Of a stretch of 64,000 nt of DNA, positions 31,812 to 42,370 are shown one piece after another; the first letter of the stretch is position 1, and every line of letters begins with the position of its first letter. Below the pieces are notes generated by a model. The model saw only the letters and a list, made by a program, of their open reading frames with translations. It had not been told where the DNA came from and searched no databases. Position numbers and translations under genes: made by a program. Source of the stretch: Dendrolimus kikuchii (Eukaryota > Arthropoda > Insecta > Lepidoptera > Lasiocampidae); NCBI GenBank assembly GCA_019925095.2, contig CM034405.1:17608401-17672400 (forward strand), given 5' to 3'.

Positions 31812-32295
31812 TACTCTTTCCAAGCATTTATTTTACTTTTGACAGCTCGTTGACAGATCAATTAGTAATATCCTATTACGTTACCGACTCGATTTGTTAT
31901 AATAATCGACTTTATTTATAAATAAAGTTTAATCATTTTAACTTGTCTATAAATTTTTGCTAAAAAGAATATATTGTGTAATAAATTTATACTCATATTT
32001 CAATGAACATATTTTGCATGTATTAAATAAGCTATTTTTGTAATAAAGTAAAAAATATGTAATAAAATAGAACATTTTTCATTTTCAAACCGATTAATTT
32101 CGATTTATTTACGTATAATGTCGATGACTTAATAGTCTGTGCTTTACATGACTCACAGAACATCACTATTACGTCAACCACAACAATAAAGTACAACAAT
32201 TATGTCATTTGTTTCATGTGGGCTTTACTGTCAAGAAATTTGTAACTCTATAGACGTGCAAACGTCAGAAGTAAAATAAATCTTTGGAAAGGGTA
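31812..32295. mobile_element. MITE-G copy 1
   Basis: The 484-bp unit starts with ctttccaagcatttatttta then cttttgac and ends in its mirror (gtcagaagtaaaataaatct then ttggaaagggta). The full termini appear to be TACCCTTTCC with TA duplication. It matches 60812-61823 along its length once the Penelope insertion there is removed. Confidence 0.65.
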
Positions 32296-32334
32296 TAGAT
32301 AACTGTAACAATAAGCACGTAAGGTCAAAAACTA

Positions 32335-32432
32335 CCTAAGTGGTGCAGGATTTCCTGCCAGGATTTGAACTCGTACCCGTACCCGTAGAGTTTGGGGACA
32401 CAAATGCGACATCCATTAAGCTACCACGGCTT
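32335..32432 (-). mobile_element. tRNA-like SINE head
   Basis: On the minus strand the sequence runs gccgtggtagcttaatggat and then, about 40 bases later, gagttcaaatcctgg. These fit polymerase III A-box (tagcttaatgg) and B-box (gttcaaatcc) spacing in a tRNA-derived SINE. It is not a tRNA gene: the acceptor stem does not pair. A short 3' body continues towards 32335. Confidence 0.55.
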
Positions 32433-33062
32433 TTGTGGCTTATATGTATTGGTTAATAATTAAATTTTAATAAATATTTCCTAGCAAATAATTAAACAAA
32501 AAAAAAACTGACTTCAAATTAAAAAGCAAAAAGTAAATTTTAATTAATAATAATGTATTTATTTAGTTCCCATAAAAAGAAAAACAAAATGAATAGAGTA
32601 CAAAAATTTGAGAAACTTAAAAAAATGGGTAAGACATGAGTCCAAACTAAGTAAACGCTGTATGATGGTACTCCTCGACTTCGCCTCCCATTAAGCACTA
32701 TTTCTATATGACGAGACCTATGCCCCTTTTGGGACAAAATTATATTACTCTAGTTTTTAAATTTGTTAGCAATTATACTGTATTTAATATAATTTGTCCT
32801 AAATAAAATTATTTTCTTTCTGTCTTTCTTTCTTAATAACCGCCACCAACGAGCTCTACAATAAAAAAAAATAGAGATGTTTTCTACAACATTTTATAGT
32901 CCATGCATTTTGCAATTTTTTTTTAAATTATTTTATTTTAAAGGAGCTTTGAACCTTTTTGGTTATGTCAGCCCATCGTACCTTTTCTTAATTTATTACA
33001 ACTTACATTAAACTAACATTAAATTAATACAAAATTTCATGTATATGCGACAATGTTTGTGA
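32433..33062. other. No gene seen; AT-rich DNA
   Basis: No family recognised. 32650-32735 is slightly GC-richer. Confidence 0.45.
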
Positions 33063-33362
33063 TCAGTTCCCCGCAGACAAGGAGCTCATCACAAACTTGT
33101 ATATTATTCTAGCTTGTTGAGAAGCAGGAGAGGCCAAAATGTAAAATATTGTACATAAGTCCAATCTCTCCAGATTTGACTCCGCGCATAACTTAATTCT
33201 GGCTGCTTCGTTTCGAACACGTTCCATGAGAATGTGGGTTACATCTTCAACCGTATTACAAGTTAGACAATTTTCGGAATCAGACTTTTTCATTAAGAAC
33301 CCAAACTTTCTCAATGGAATGTGTCCGGAACTTTGCAATTTTGTTGATGTTTTTTTTTTCAA
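33063..33362 (-). pseudogene. LINE C-terminal zinc-knuckle relic
   Basis: The minus frame reads GHIPLRKFGFLMKKSDSENC then LTCNTVEDVTHILMERVRNE and a LYKFV-like end. The C-x2-C-x7-H-x4-C knuckle that closes many I/Jockey-type LINE ORFs is visible, but its last cysteine is Arg (codon CGT), a likely C-to-T-type loss. The frame stops at 33063-33065. Confidence 0.7.
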
Positions 33363-33419
33363 GTTATTGTAGAAAATATTTAATTTTTGATTTTTATTTA
33401 CTTTTGAATACGGCTTTTT

Positions 33420-33665
33420 TTTGATAGAAACGTTTTATTCAACTAACTAGTCGCCTTCAACTTGTACCACAACCGTTTACAGAAAGAGTTAGCTGGATAA
33501 TAGGTGGATGAAAGTTTTGGAAAATGTTGAACGACGATAACATTAGGCCTCTGAGGGAATAAAGACTTAACGATATGTTTCGATCGAAAACTCTCTTTAG
33601 ATTATAAAAAGGTTTCTTATTTCCTTTCGCCTTTTTCTCTAATTTTACTATAGCATCCACACTGA
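33420..33665 (-). mobile_element. Possible A-tailed retrocopy
   Basis: On the minus strand a 67-codon frame (MDAIVKLEKKAKGNKKPF, then YNLKRVFDRNISLS) ends at 33457, followed by gaataaaacgtttctatca and an A-run at 33421-33414. AATAAA plus A-tail suggests a processed transcript or a LINE tail. I do not recognise the protein. Confidence 0.35.
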
Positions 33666-33746
33666 GAAAATAATAGTTATTATTATTTACTTTTTATTGG
33701 CATAATGTCAGAAGTAGCTTCGGTGAACCTGCAGCCCACCTCTCGA

Positions 33747-34048
33747 CACAGGAACGGAGAAAGAATACAATTTCCTGCGGCTGGGCGGCCTGTCGTAAGA
33801 GGCGACTTGACAACCCACAACCAGGTGGTAGGGCATTTGCCCGACTGGATGGCTACCACCCCTGGTCTAAAGTATGTCGCCATAACAACCTTGAGTTGTA
33901 TTCCGGCATTAGTGACCAGGTTCCAGTCTCCCTTAAGAGAGCAACAGCGCATTTGTAGCAACTTTGGTGTTGCAAATGTCCATAGGTGATGGTAACAGCT
34001 TTCCATCAAGTGGGCGTCTGCCTGTCTGCTGATCTCCTGAAAAAAAAG
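33747..34048 (+). mobile_element. SINE-A, full length
   Basis: Begins cacaggaacggagaaag and ends gatctcctgaaaaaaaa. The tail lacks the usual caat before the A-run. Confidence 0.8.
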
Positions 34049-34109
34049 CCATTCACACCCATGTTGCCCCTCGCCAATCTTGGCATTTGTAGGGGCTCAT
34101 GCAGTGGGT

Positions 34110-34595
34110 CTTCTCGTCGACCATTCCTCAATGCTTGAAGATGAAAGTCTTCGAGCAGTGCGTCCTATCCATCATCATGACATATGGTGCTGAGACGCGG
34201 ACACTGACAGTGGGACTGGACCACAAATTCAAAGTCGCCTAACGGGTTATGGAGCGAACTATATTAGGTATTTCTCTTATGGATAAAATGAAATGAGGAC
34301 ATCCGTAAGAGAACGAAGGTAAGCGATATAGCTCGCAAAATTAGCAAGTTGAAGTGGCAGTGGGCCGGTCCGGTCTGTCGCAAGACCGACGGCCAATGGA
34401 GCAAAGTCCAAGTGCTGGAGTGGAGACTACGTCTCGGCAAACGGAGCGTAGGACGCCCGCCAGCCCGGTGGACTGACAACCTGCGTAAGTTCGCCGGCAG
34501 GGGCTGGATGAGGAAGACGGGAGACCGGGATATGTGGCGCGTACTTGGGGAGGCCTACGTCCAGCAATGGAGTGAGATTGGCTGAAGAAGAAGAA
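34110..34595 (+). mobile_element. RTE-C 3' fragment with ~9-bp TSD
   Basis: gcagtgggt is present at 34101-34109 and 34596-34604. The insert ends in gctgaagaagaagaa. It carries two reading-frame pieces described at 34141-34585. Confidence 0.8.
34141..34585 (+). pseudogene. RTE-C reverse-transcriptase C-terminal relic
   Basis: 34141 onward reads MKVFEQCVLSIIMTYGAETR, the conserved YG.E segment after the RT palm, with a stop at 34240-34242. A frameshift near 34290 leads into 34349-34585, WQWAGPVCRKTDGQWSKVQ then WRLRLGKRSVGRPPARWTD and WRVLGEAYVQQWSEIG, TGA. GHV is GPV here. The nearly intact relative is at 60357-60650. Confidence 0.8.
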
Positions 34596-34714
34596 GCAGT
34601 GGGTGGCGAGTCACTGTCTGCCTATGTTTTCCATGTACTTTGAACACTGCGACGGGCAGACGCAATAGTCTCCATAGTCCCAGATCCCTAGTTCCACTAG
34701 CAGTTCATCCCAAT

Positions 34715-34912
34715 AGCCCGGTACCTTTTCTTCTCATTCCCTACAATAGTCCTACTCTGACCGGGGCTTGTCCTTGTGTGCATTTTTATATGGTGTAGAT
34801 AGGGATAATCGCCGGTCAGTGTCACGCCACATTTACATTAAATTTGTTAAGGGGCCTGTACGTGTTGGCCTTCCCAAGGCCTCACGTAAGCCCTCCAAAA
34901 GTCCAGGTCATT
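34715..34912 (+). repeat. rep-E copy 3, uninterrupted
   Basis: This copy joins the two halves that SINE-A separates at 8.7 kb, showing that the parts belong to one element. It runs ccggtaccttttcttctcat to aaaagtccaggtcattt. Confidence 0.65.
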
Positions 34913-35008
34913 TTTATTTATTTTATTGCATGAGTTCAGCAGACAGGCAGACGACCCACTTGATGCAAAGCGGTTACAATAGCTTATGGAAATTTGTGAC
35001 AACACAGG
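34910..35008 (-). mobile_element. SINE-A, 3' part only
   Basis: A T-rich tail leads into attgcatgagttcagcagac; homology ends at aacacagg where the next SINE-A tail begins. The next copy appears to have inserted into this one. Confidence 0.7.
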
Positions 35009-35297
35009 TTTTTTTAATGTTTTTATTGCAGGAGTTCAGCAAGCAGGCTGACGGCCCACTTGATGGAAAGCGGTTACAATCGCCTATGGACATGCTGCTC
35101 TCTTAAGGGAGACTGGAACCTGGTCACTACTGCTGGAACACAACACAAGGTTGTTATGGTGGCATACTTTAGACCAGGGGTGGTCGCCATCCAGTCGGGC
35201 AAATGCCCTACCACCTGGCTGTGGATTGTTTTGTCTCCTCTTACGACAGGCCGCCCGGCCGCAGGAAATTGTATTCTTTCTCCGTTCCTGCACAGAT
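35009..35297 (-). mobile_element. SINE-A, full ends with internal deletion
   Basis: Tail at 35009-35028, 5' end at cgttcctgcacagat. About 30 bp (the ttgcaacaccaaaggtgcta region) are missing between cctatggaca and tgctgctctc. Confidence 0.78.
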
Positions 35298-35834
35298 AAA
35301 AAATCTCCTCGCCTCCTTTGAAGTGGTACATTGTATTAGTTCAGTACAAATTCATGTCCTACCCAACTCTATTTAGCCGGCTTCACTCTGAGCGCTCTTG
35401 GCTCGGTCTATCATTTTCTTCGTCTAAACCTTTTACTTACATTGTAACGCTAAATGTAAAGCTCAACGCTCACATAGCGTGTTAAGGGGATCCGTTGTTT
35501 TATGCAATTTGGCTTAGGTGAGATTTTATCGCGAACTACCCGCAAGTGCGCTTCGTTCGTGCTGATTACACGATATGCAGCACGGGAGTCGATTTGATGC
35601 TCATAATTTCCTTTGCGTGTTACTTAACACGAGTGTTTAGTCGATAAATTACATAAAGCATAGAATTTATAAAATGATTTTATTTTATGATTGTATTTGC
35701 TGTAAAGGAAACACTTTAATTTCTTAGTTAATTTTTATTGTTGCGATTTACTCACTAACACGTCGTCACGGCAACACGAACGAAGTTTCAGTTCTATATA
35801 ATAACAGCCCATAAACGTTGACGTAATACTATTG
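35298..35834. other. No gene recognised
   Basis: 35380-35630 is GC-richer (gcgaactacccgcaagtgcg and neighbouring) but has no frame I recognise. Confidence 0.4.
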
Positions 35835-35945
35835 AAGAACGGACAGTATACCCGCCACTCTTGTCCAAGGTGGCTTGGAAGGTTTGACACATCGATTATC
35901 TCGATGTGCAGGTTTCATCATGATGTTTTCCTTCACCGTTGTTAG
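35835..35945 (-). mobile_element. LINE 3' region fragment
   Basis: The reverse complement of 45-150: gacagtatacccgccactct through catgatgttttccttcacc. It lacks a tail. Confidence 0.55.
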
Positions 35946-35999
35946 CACGTAATTGTAATAATATGCACATTAGGTCAGAAAACTGCCTAATCTATCAGG

Positions 36000-36260
36000 A
36001 TAAAATGTATCCTAATTGTTAACTCGGGTTATGAGCCAGCACTATGTCGAGTTTCGTTCATATACGTTCAGTAGTTTCCAAAAGTGATGCGATCGCAGCG
36101 CCATCTTTTTCTCTATTTTCGTCTATCTCACGGAAACCACATTATTTATAGATATTAAATACTATGCCGAGTTTCATTTAAATCCGTTCACTAGTTTTCA
36201 CGTGATGCTCTAACAGACAGACATACAGACAGACAAATATTCTAAAAATTGTATTTTCAG
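36000..36260 (-). repeat. Helitron-like dispersed repeat
   Basis: Two collinear blocks (atgtcgagtttcgttcata and atgccgagtttcatttaaa) about 130 bp apart, each followed by cgttca-tagttt, then an acagacagacatacagacag run. This is the pattern of decayed non-autonomous Helitrons in this window; no ends were fixed. Confidence 0.4.
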
Positions 36261-36272
36261 AATCTCCGTTTT

Positions 36273-36586
36273 ATCCGTGCAGGAACGGAGAAAGAATACA
36301 ATTTCCTGCGGCCCGGCGGCCTGTCGTAAGAGGCGACTAAACAACCCACAGCCAGGTGGTAGAGTATTTGCTCGACTGGATGGCGACCACCCCTGGTCTA
36401 GAGTATGCCGCCATAACAACCTTGTGTTGTGTTCCGGCATTAGTGACCAGGTTCCAGTCTCCTTTAAGAGAGCAGCAGCGCATTTGTAGCACCTTTGGTG
36501 TTGCAAATGTCCATAGGCGATGGTAACCGCTTTCCACTAAGTGGGCCGTCTGCTTGTCTGCTGAACTCCTGCAATAAAAAAAAAAA
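36273..36586 (+). mobile_element. SINE-A, full length
   Basis: Complete from atccgtgcagg to an A-run, nearly identical in its core to the copy at 40333-40658. Confidence 0.82.
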
Positions 36587-36864
36587 TCTCCTGCTCCTGA
36601 TTTTTTTCACATTTTTAAACGCATTGTACAAGCTCGAACTATTTACAGATTTATTATTACATAGCATAGACGTCATTTATTGTATTACTCCAAATCAGGT
36701 TGGCTTCGACTCGCCTTTATATTTGCTGATCAGTTATGTTGTGTATGTAGACTTAGTTTCTTTGTTATTATTATGTTGTAAAAAACAGAACCAAGTTTTT
36801 GTGTAAGAACAATAAATCCACTGCCGAGTACTATATAAGTTAGGTTTCCTTCGTTGTATTAGTT

Positions 36865-37046
36865 GATCGTGTACTAGCAGAAGGTGATGTCAGGAGCCTT
36901 AAGAACAGACGAGCGTGCATGACAAGAGTTATGAATGTCAAAGAAGCAAGTGAGGTGTGTAACGATAAGCCTAAATGGCGCTCTGTTGTTCGTGCCTACC
37001 CCGGAAGGGAACTGGCGTGAAGTTATGTATGCATGTATGTATGTAT
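36865..37046 (+). mobile_element. RTE-A 3' fragment with 9-bp TSD
   Basis: gtattagtt flanks at 36856-36864 and 37047-37055. The coding end keeps KNRRACMTRV but has an acgata change before PKW. Confidence 0.85.
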
Positions 37047-37568
37047 GTATTAGTTTATAATTTAATTTTTACCGTATTTGCTATTGAAATTAGTTGTTCG
37101 ACAATTAAAAGATTAATTTCATATTACACTTACAACATATCACTACACAAGTCTACTCCTTAATCATCTAACAAAAGTCAGAAATTATATTAATGAGAGC
37201 AAATAGGTTTATTATACCTAAATAGATGTATTAGCAAATGATTAGCCCTTAACAATGTATTGTTTACAACTGTGTATTTAATTAGGCTTCAGTTTAAGCG
37301 TGGTATAGTATATTAATTAACTTTGTTAATTATTTCAGATGTAGTTATGTCTGGGAATTTATATCTATAGGTATATCTACTAATGAATTTGAAGCGTCTG
37401 TCTGTGTTGACTTAGGGGCTTTGGTTATCTCGCTTGTTCTATATATTTATAAAGAAAACTTGAAGATATATTCTTCTTCAATTGGACCATTAATAATGTT
37501 TTTCTATGTTAAGTCAAATGACCATAAATAATACTGGCATAGAAAAAATAAATGTACCTACATATATA
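37047..37568. other. No gene seen; AT-rich DNA
   Basis: No family recognised. Confidence 0.45.
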
Positions 37569-38030
37569 TCGATACGCTGTATCTAAATCTGGGGTCTATT
37601 TGGTTCGTACACCCTCAAAATTTCGAGTGAATTGTGAAAATCCGCTAAAAATTGCTAAAAATCTCTAACAACTGCAGTTATGGATATGACATTTTTTATG
37701 GATTTTGATCATGTAGTTTTTAAAAAAAAAAATTTTTTTATTGCAGGAGTTCAGCAGACAGGCAGACGACCCACTTGATGGAAAGCGGTTACCATCGCCT
37801 ATGGACAGTTTGATACGCTGTATCGGTATTTGAAGTTTTTTTAGCCCGTAATAAAATTTGAGTAAATTGCGAAATACCTATGAAAAGGTAAAAATTACAC
37901 TTATGGACAAAAATCCTTTATAAAACTGGATCAAGTATGTTTTCTATGTAATTCGATGCGCTGAATTGAAATTCGATGCTCATCTGGTCCGTGCGCTCTT
38001 AGAAGGTATAAATTGTGAAAATACAAAAAG
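37569..38030 (+). repeat. Diverged tandem repeat, split by SINE-A
   Basis: Units begin gatacgctgtat (37571, 37811) or gatgcgctgaat (37956) and share gaattgtgaaaat-like and ttatggacaaa/tatggatatgac blocks. The first unit is interrupted at 37732-37806. Confidence 0.45.
37732..37806 (-). mobile_element. SINE-A, 3' stub
   Basis: T-run plus attgcaggagttcagcagac to cgcctatggaca; only about 65 bp of the element were inserted. Confidence 0.7.
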
Positions 38031-38326
38031 GAGCCACTTCTAGCGCGTCGAAATACGCACAGTGAGTATGACATTTAGGGATGTCCCGACTAGGTGGAGT
38101 AGCGGGATGGAATGCTCCTCTGTCTCAAAGGAGGATCTTCCAGTGAAGCTATTGTTATGCCCCGAAGGCGTAGGCCCATCTGTTATTGTTGGGAATTTGT
38201 ACGTGTTGGGAATCGTTTGCGAACTCAAGTATTGCACAGCGCCATCTATTGTCTTGCCACTAAACGTCGCCGGGGTTTTTCTTGTAATAATGGGTATAAT
38301 GAAAAAATACATATCCTAAGAAAAAA
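38031..38326. other. Unrecognised stretch open on both strands
   Basis: Frames of 85 codons (plus, 38062-38319) and 90 codons (minus, 38040-38312) overlap in a GC-richer stretch with tggtggagtagcggg- and gaggatcttccag-like phrases. Open frames on both strands suggest compositional bias or an old repeat rather than a gene. I do not recognise either product. Confidence 0.3.
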
Positions 38327-38547
38327 AATGTGTGCTGGGACACAGTAGAAGTGAAATTTTAACAGACAAGTGGAGAAGCGAAAAGTTTTACGGGCAGATT
38401 GTTAATGTACTTGTCGAATTTGAAAACCTGCCCGTAAAATTTCAAGTTAAAATTTTATTGCGAGTCGTTTTGTCACTTATCCGTTACCATTGGTTTTTCC
38501 ACTTGTCTGTTGAAGTTTCACTTCTACTATGTGTCCCAGCACACATT
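38327..38547. mobile_element. MITE with ~45-bp TIRs
   Basis: The left arm aatgtgtgctgggacaca then gtagaagtgaaattttaac is mirrored on the right by gtttcacttctactatgtgt then cccagcacacatt, extending to the cagacaagtgga block. Gene content is nil; the inner part has a second inverted pair (ttttacgggcag / ctgcccgtaaaa at about 38385 and 38430). Confidence 0.7.
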
Positions 38548-38934
38548 TCGATTTTTCGCAGGTTTAATGCAAATTATGATTTGGTTAGGTTAGGAAAATT
38601 TAAATGAATGCATTTTTTTATTGAAACATATTTTATTTTATCAAACAAAAAAAACTGAATTCAATCCGGAAGCAAAAAACGCATCAATAGTCTACTATAA
38701 AATTATGCCGCCTCTCACCACATCTAGTCTATATTTATGACCCTCCTCCACGCGGCCGTAACGCTTTTTCGTGACATAAAAATTCTAAGACCCCCCCCGT
38801 TTATATAGAAGTTTCACTTCAAAAAAAGTATAATCACACTATACCTATATATACATACAGTTTATTTAAACCTGATACCGATATCATATTTGTCACATCA
38901 CATGTGCCGTCCTTACTTAACTAACCTACATATT
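38548..38934. other. No gene seen
   Basis: AT-rich; a C-run (gaccccccccg) lies at 38791-38801. Confidence 0.45.
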
Positions 38935-39024
38935 ACTTTGGTGTTGTAAATGTCCATAGGCGATGGTAATCGCTTTCTATCCAGTGGGCTGTCTGCCTGT
39001 CTGCTGAACTCCTGCAATAAAAAA
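38935..39024 (+). mobile_element. SINE-A, 3' stub
   Basis: Starts at tttggtgttgtaaatgtcc and ends in an A-run; the upstream 220 bp are absent. Confidence 0.7.
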
Positions 39025-39684
39025 AAATATTGAAGAAATATTGAGTGGTAGGTAGATATAAATTACTTTTAACTGTTATGCATACAACTATACAGTCAAC
39101 AAATATAATTCTATAAATATTATGAAAATAATTGTCATAACCAGCTAAGCAAAATATTTTCAATTACAGATCATACAAAAAAATTAATTGAAGTATGTCT
39201 GTCAGTTGTCTGTAATTCAGCCCCCTCAACCATAGTTTCAATTTCTTTAAGATGCAATAGCTGCATTATTCTATATTTTTCTACTTCTATGCTTGTTGTA
39301 AAATAAAGAGTTATCTACGAGTGTCTATCAAACTATGCCCGCTAATTCATTTGGGCGGGACTTTGTCTTAATAGTATTTTTTTCTGAACCGTGCAAGATT
39401 TGTAGTGGTACTTCAAAGCCAAGAAATAGCGCGCTTTGCGAAAATTGAAAAGAGAGAAAGAAAGAAAAATACTTTTAGCAAATAACTTCGTAATTATACA
39501 TTGCATACACATCATTACATTCATAGCATATTTTGAGAATTTGTACGCCGCTATCGCCCTTTAAACATGATAAACTAATACAATAAAAGAAAACTTAACT
39601 AAGAGTCAATTTTTTCAAACATCAGATAAAAGTTGTCCATCGAATGAATTATAACCTGGCTGAATGTTAAAGTGAAACGGCTAA
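39025..39684. other. No gene seen; AT-rich DNA
   Basis: No family recognised. Short frames here lack any family features. Confidence 0.45.
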
Positions 39685-39868
39685 TTTGTAATTTTTAGTT
39701 TAGTCATGTTAATAATTCGTAATTTTTAATTTAGTCATGTTAACAGTTTGTAATTTTTAGTTTAGTCATGTTAATAATTCGTAATTTTTAATTTAGTCAT
39801 TAATGTTAATAATTTGTAATGTTTAATTCAGTCATGTTAATAATTTGTAGTTTTTAATTTAGTCGTGT
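39685..39868 (+). repeat. 31-bp minisatellite, six units
   Basis: Units of the form gtaatttttagtttagtcat then gttaataatt repeat from 39689 onward. The first four alternate between agttt and aattt versions, so the array grew partly as a 62-bp dimer. One unit carries a 4-bp insertion (cattaatg). Confidence 0.75.
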
Positions 39869-40089
39869 CGTACTTTATTCTATGAATAACTTTTATGCGG
39901 CTATTGAGAAATCGGTCCTTAGTTATAGGATATTTCATTCTACGTATAATCCCACAAGACTTGATATTGAGCCTATTGAAATATGGGTCTTCTATGGGTA
40001 AGGTGCCCAGAAGGCCGGCTACTTTTTCTCCCTGGACTGCCATACTGATCCGTTGTCCGAAATATGCATCAGACATTAGAAATTATTAA
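39837..40089 (-). pseudogene. LINE-M C-terminal relic
   Basis: The minus frame begins SDAYFGQRISMAVQGEKVAG then LLGTLPIEDPYF, matching the LINE-M signature with QRGNAA changed to QGEKVA. After PYF the frame goes on for 45 codons of unrelated sequence (KSCGIIRRMKYPIT...). Confidence 0.6.
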
Positions 40090-40332
40090 GGCTCAATGTC
40101 CTTAAGATTTTTCGAGCGACAACGGGGTTCCATCGACGCGGTCGTTTTTCGGATGCATTATTATTTTATTATGAATAAAAAAAGTAATATTAAAAAAAAC
40201 CAAATTATTAATCTCTCTTCTATAAAGATGTAGATATTTTATTTTACATTTTGATTTGGAGGCGATTTGGTGAATGTTTTTCTTCACTTAAAATAACTGT
40301 AGAAAAATTACGACAAAAAAACACGTCACATA

Positions 40333-40658
40333 TTATTTTTTTATTTATTTTTTATTGCAGGAGTTCAGCAGACAGGCAGACGGCCCACTAGATGGAAAGC
40401 GGTTACCATCGCCTATGGACATTTGCAACACCAAAGGTGCTACAAATGCGCTGCTGCTCTCTTAAGGGAGACTGGAACCTGGTCACTAATGCCGGAACAC
40501 AACACAAGATTGTTATGGCGGCATACTCTAGACCAGGGGTGGTCGCCATCCAGTCGAGCAAATACTCTACCACTTGGCTGTGGGTTGTTTAGTCGCCTCT
40601 TACGACAGGCCGCCGGGCCGCAGGAAATTGTATTCTTTCTCCGTTCCTGCACGGATAG
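40333..40658 (-). mobile_element. SINE-A, full length
   Basis: Tail at 40333-40358 and 5' end at cgttcctgcacggat. Confidence 0.82.
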
Positions 40659-41067
40659 AAATTATATCGTGAAGTTGTTTTTGGTAAATTACTGATCAGT
40701 AATAATCAATAGAAAGTTGTTTCGTTTACACTCCATTTTCGGCCTTTGGCGGCAAGAGGAGCCTTAAATTAGAATATGATTTTTGCGACCATCGTGTAGT
40801 AAGTATGTTTATTTCGTTGCTACGGTGAACTAAATAAATCATAGTTTTTTCCATCAACCAGTTCCAACTAACAGAATATCAGTCGTTGGGGAGTGGAAGC
40901 TCGCTTGATTGATGTCAACGACTCCCCGAGGAGTAGTCGGCCGGAGCTTTATTGATTCATTCGCTGTTATACTGAATTTAATGCATTTTGTTTGTAAACC
41001 ACAAGATAGTGTTTGCTTTTATGTGTTTCAGTTTTTAATAGATAAATCTTTTATAATTTTTTTACAA
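40659..41067. other. No gene seen
   Basis: 40855-40960 is GC-richer, with gatgtcaacgactccccgag; no frame or family was recognised. Confidence 0.4.
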
Positions 41068-41250
41068 ACTAGCTGTGTCCCCGACTTCGTCCGCGTGGAT
41101 TTTTTTCGCGGAACGGTAAAAAAGAAAGTAATCTGATCTGATAGTGAAACTCCCGTCAAAATCTGTCCAGCAGGTTCAGAGATTAGTCAGAACATCTAGA
41201 CAGACAGATAACAATTTTAAAATTACATTTTTTTATTTATCTGTATAGAT
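41068..41250 (-). mobile_element. Hel-2-like Helitron, short
   Basis: ACTAGCTGTGTCCCCGACTT at the left is the reverse of a cgcgga...gcagCTAGT end, and atctgtatagat lies at the right end. An RTE-A copy inserted at its right terminus. Confidence 0.6.
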
Positions 41251-41251
41251 A

Positions 41252-41429
41252 ACATAACATAACATAACTTCACGCCAGTTCCCTTGCGGGGTAGGCACGA
41301 ACAACAGAGTGCCATTTAGGCTTATTCTTACACACCTCACTTGCCTCTTTGACATTCATAACTCTTGTCATGCAAGCTCGTCTGTTCTTAAGGCTCCTGA
41401 CATCACCTTCTGCTAGTACACGATCAATT
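41252..41429 (-). mobile_element. RTE-A 3' fragment with variant tail, 11-bp TSD
   Basis: ctgtatagata flanks at 41241-41251 and 41430-41440. On the minus strand the tail is (GTTAT)n-like (reading taacataacataacataac on the plus strand) rather than (TATG)n. Confidence 0.85.
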
Positions 41430-41636
41430 CTGTATAGATAGTGTATTTTATATACTCTAAGGTCCAATTTTTCATTCATCAGATAAAAGTTATTTATCAA
41501 CTAAATTATAATCTGACTGAATTACAAAAGTGAACTATTGTAATACATTTATTGTTCATACCACTTTCATTTTAAATTTATATATTGTATTTTGTTGTTT
41601 GAATAAGTTTTAACTAGTGATTGAGTAATAAGCCAT

Positions 41637-41765
41637 TTTCTTCTTCAGTCAGTCTCTGTCTATTGCTGGACGTAGGTCTTCCAAAGTCTGCGCCATATAT
41701 CCCGGTCTCTCGTCTTCCTCATCCGGCTCTGCCGGCGAGCTTACGTAGGTCGTTTGCTGAGACGC
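41637..41765 (-). mobile_element. RTE-C 3' end
   Basis: On the minus strand the 3' phrase gacctacgtccagcaataga then gactgaagaagaaa closes the unit. Upstream bases resemble the ARWTDDLRKLAGR region but are frameshifted. Confidence 0.6.
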
Positions 41766-42059
41766 GGACTCCATTCCAAGACTCATTTGCTCAGTCGATC
41801 CTGCATGTGCATCTTACACGACAATAAGCCATAGGGGTTTGATTCGGACCAGCATATTCCAAAATGCAATTAACTGTCGGTCTGTCTGTTATAGCACTGA
41901 GTGAAAACTACTGAGGGATGTGATTGATATACGATGGTTGGTTGCGGCCGTTGAGCAGTGTACGGGTTAATAAAATATAACTTTCGTCGTACACTTTTAA
42001 TCACACAATCTCATATTGTTTATAGTTCAGAAGGATTTAGGTGAAGGCAAGCAGCAAGC

Positions 42060-42370
42060 GCGAAAACTAACTATTGTACACCAGCACGAATGTCGCGTCC
42101 CCGCGTTGAAGGCGTGTGTCGGACTGTGTTCCGATTCGTCCCGAACTGGCCCGAGGTGGCGTTCGGGTTTTTGTTGAAATGGTGTTTACGCGCCAAGGGA
42201 ATCGGCGCGAACGTTGCGAGCCCGCGCTATCACAAAGCGCCGCGCTGTTTTACTTGCTACAGATTAATATTAGTTTCGCGCTTGCGTGCTTGTTTATGAT
42301 GTTGGCATTAATGTCGCCAGACTACAAAACAGTTATAAATGAACTTTGACTTTGTCTACATTTGACAGGT
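42060..42370 (+). other. CpG-rich stretch, possible host exon
   Basis: In contrast to its AT-rich surroundings this stretch is dense in CG dinucleotides (cgcgtccccgcgttgaagg, gcgccgcgctg). Two overlapping plus frames, 42090-42299 and 42116-42349, encode no family I recognise. A CAG|GTAACA splice-donor-like site is at 42366-42374. It matches no repeat elsewhere in the window. It could be an untranslated first exon and promoter, or the GC-rich part of an element I do not know. Confidence 0.3.

Noticed and set aside
32335..32432. tRNA gene
   Set aside because: A and B boxes are present but the acceptor and anticodon stems do not pair; a SINE head explains it better.
38062..38319. Possible small gene of 85 codons
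   Set aside because: An even longer frame lies on the opposite strand and neither has recognisable motifs or conserved context.
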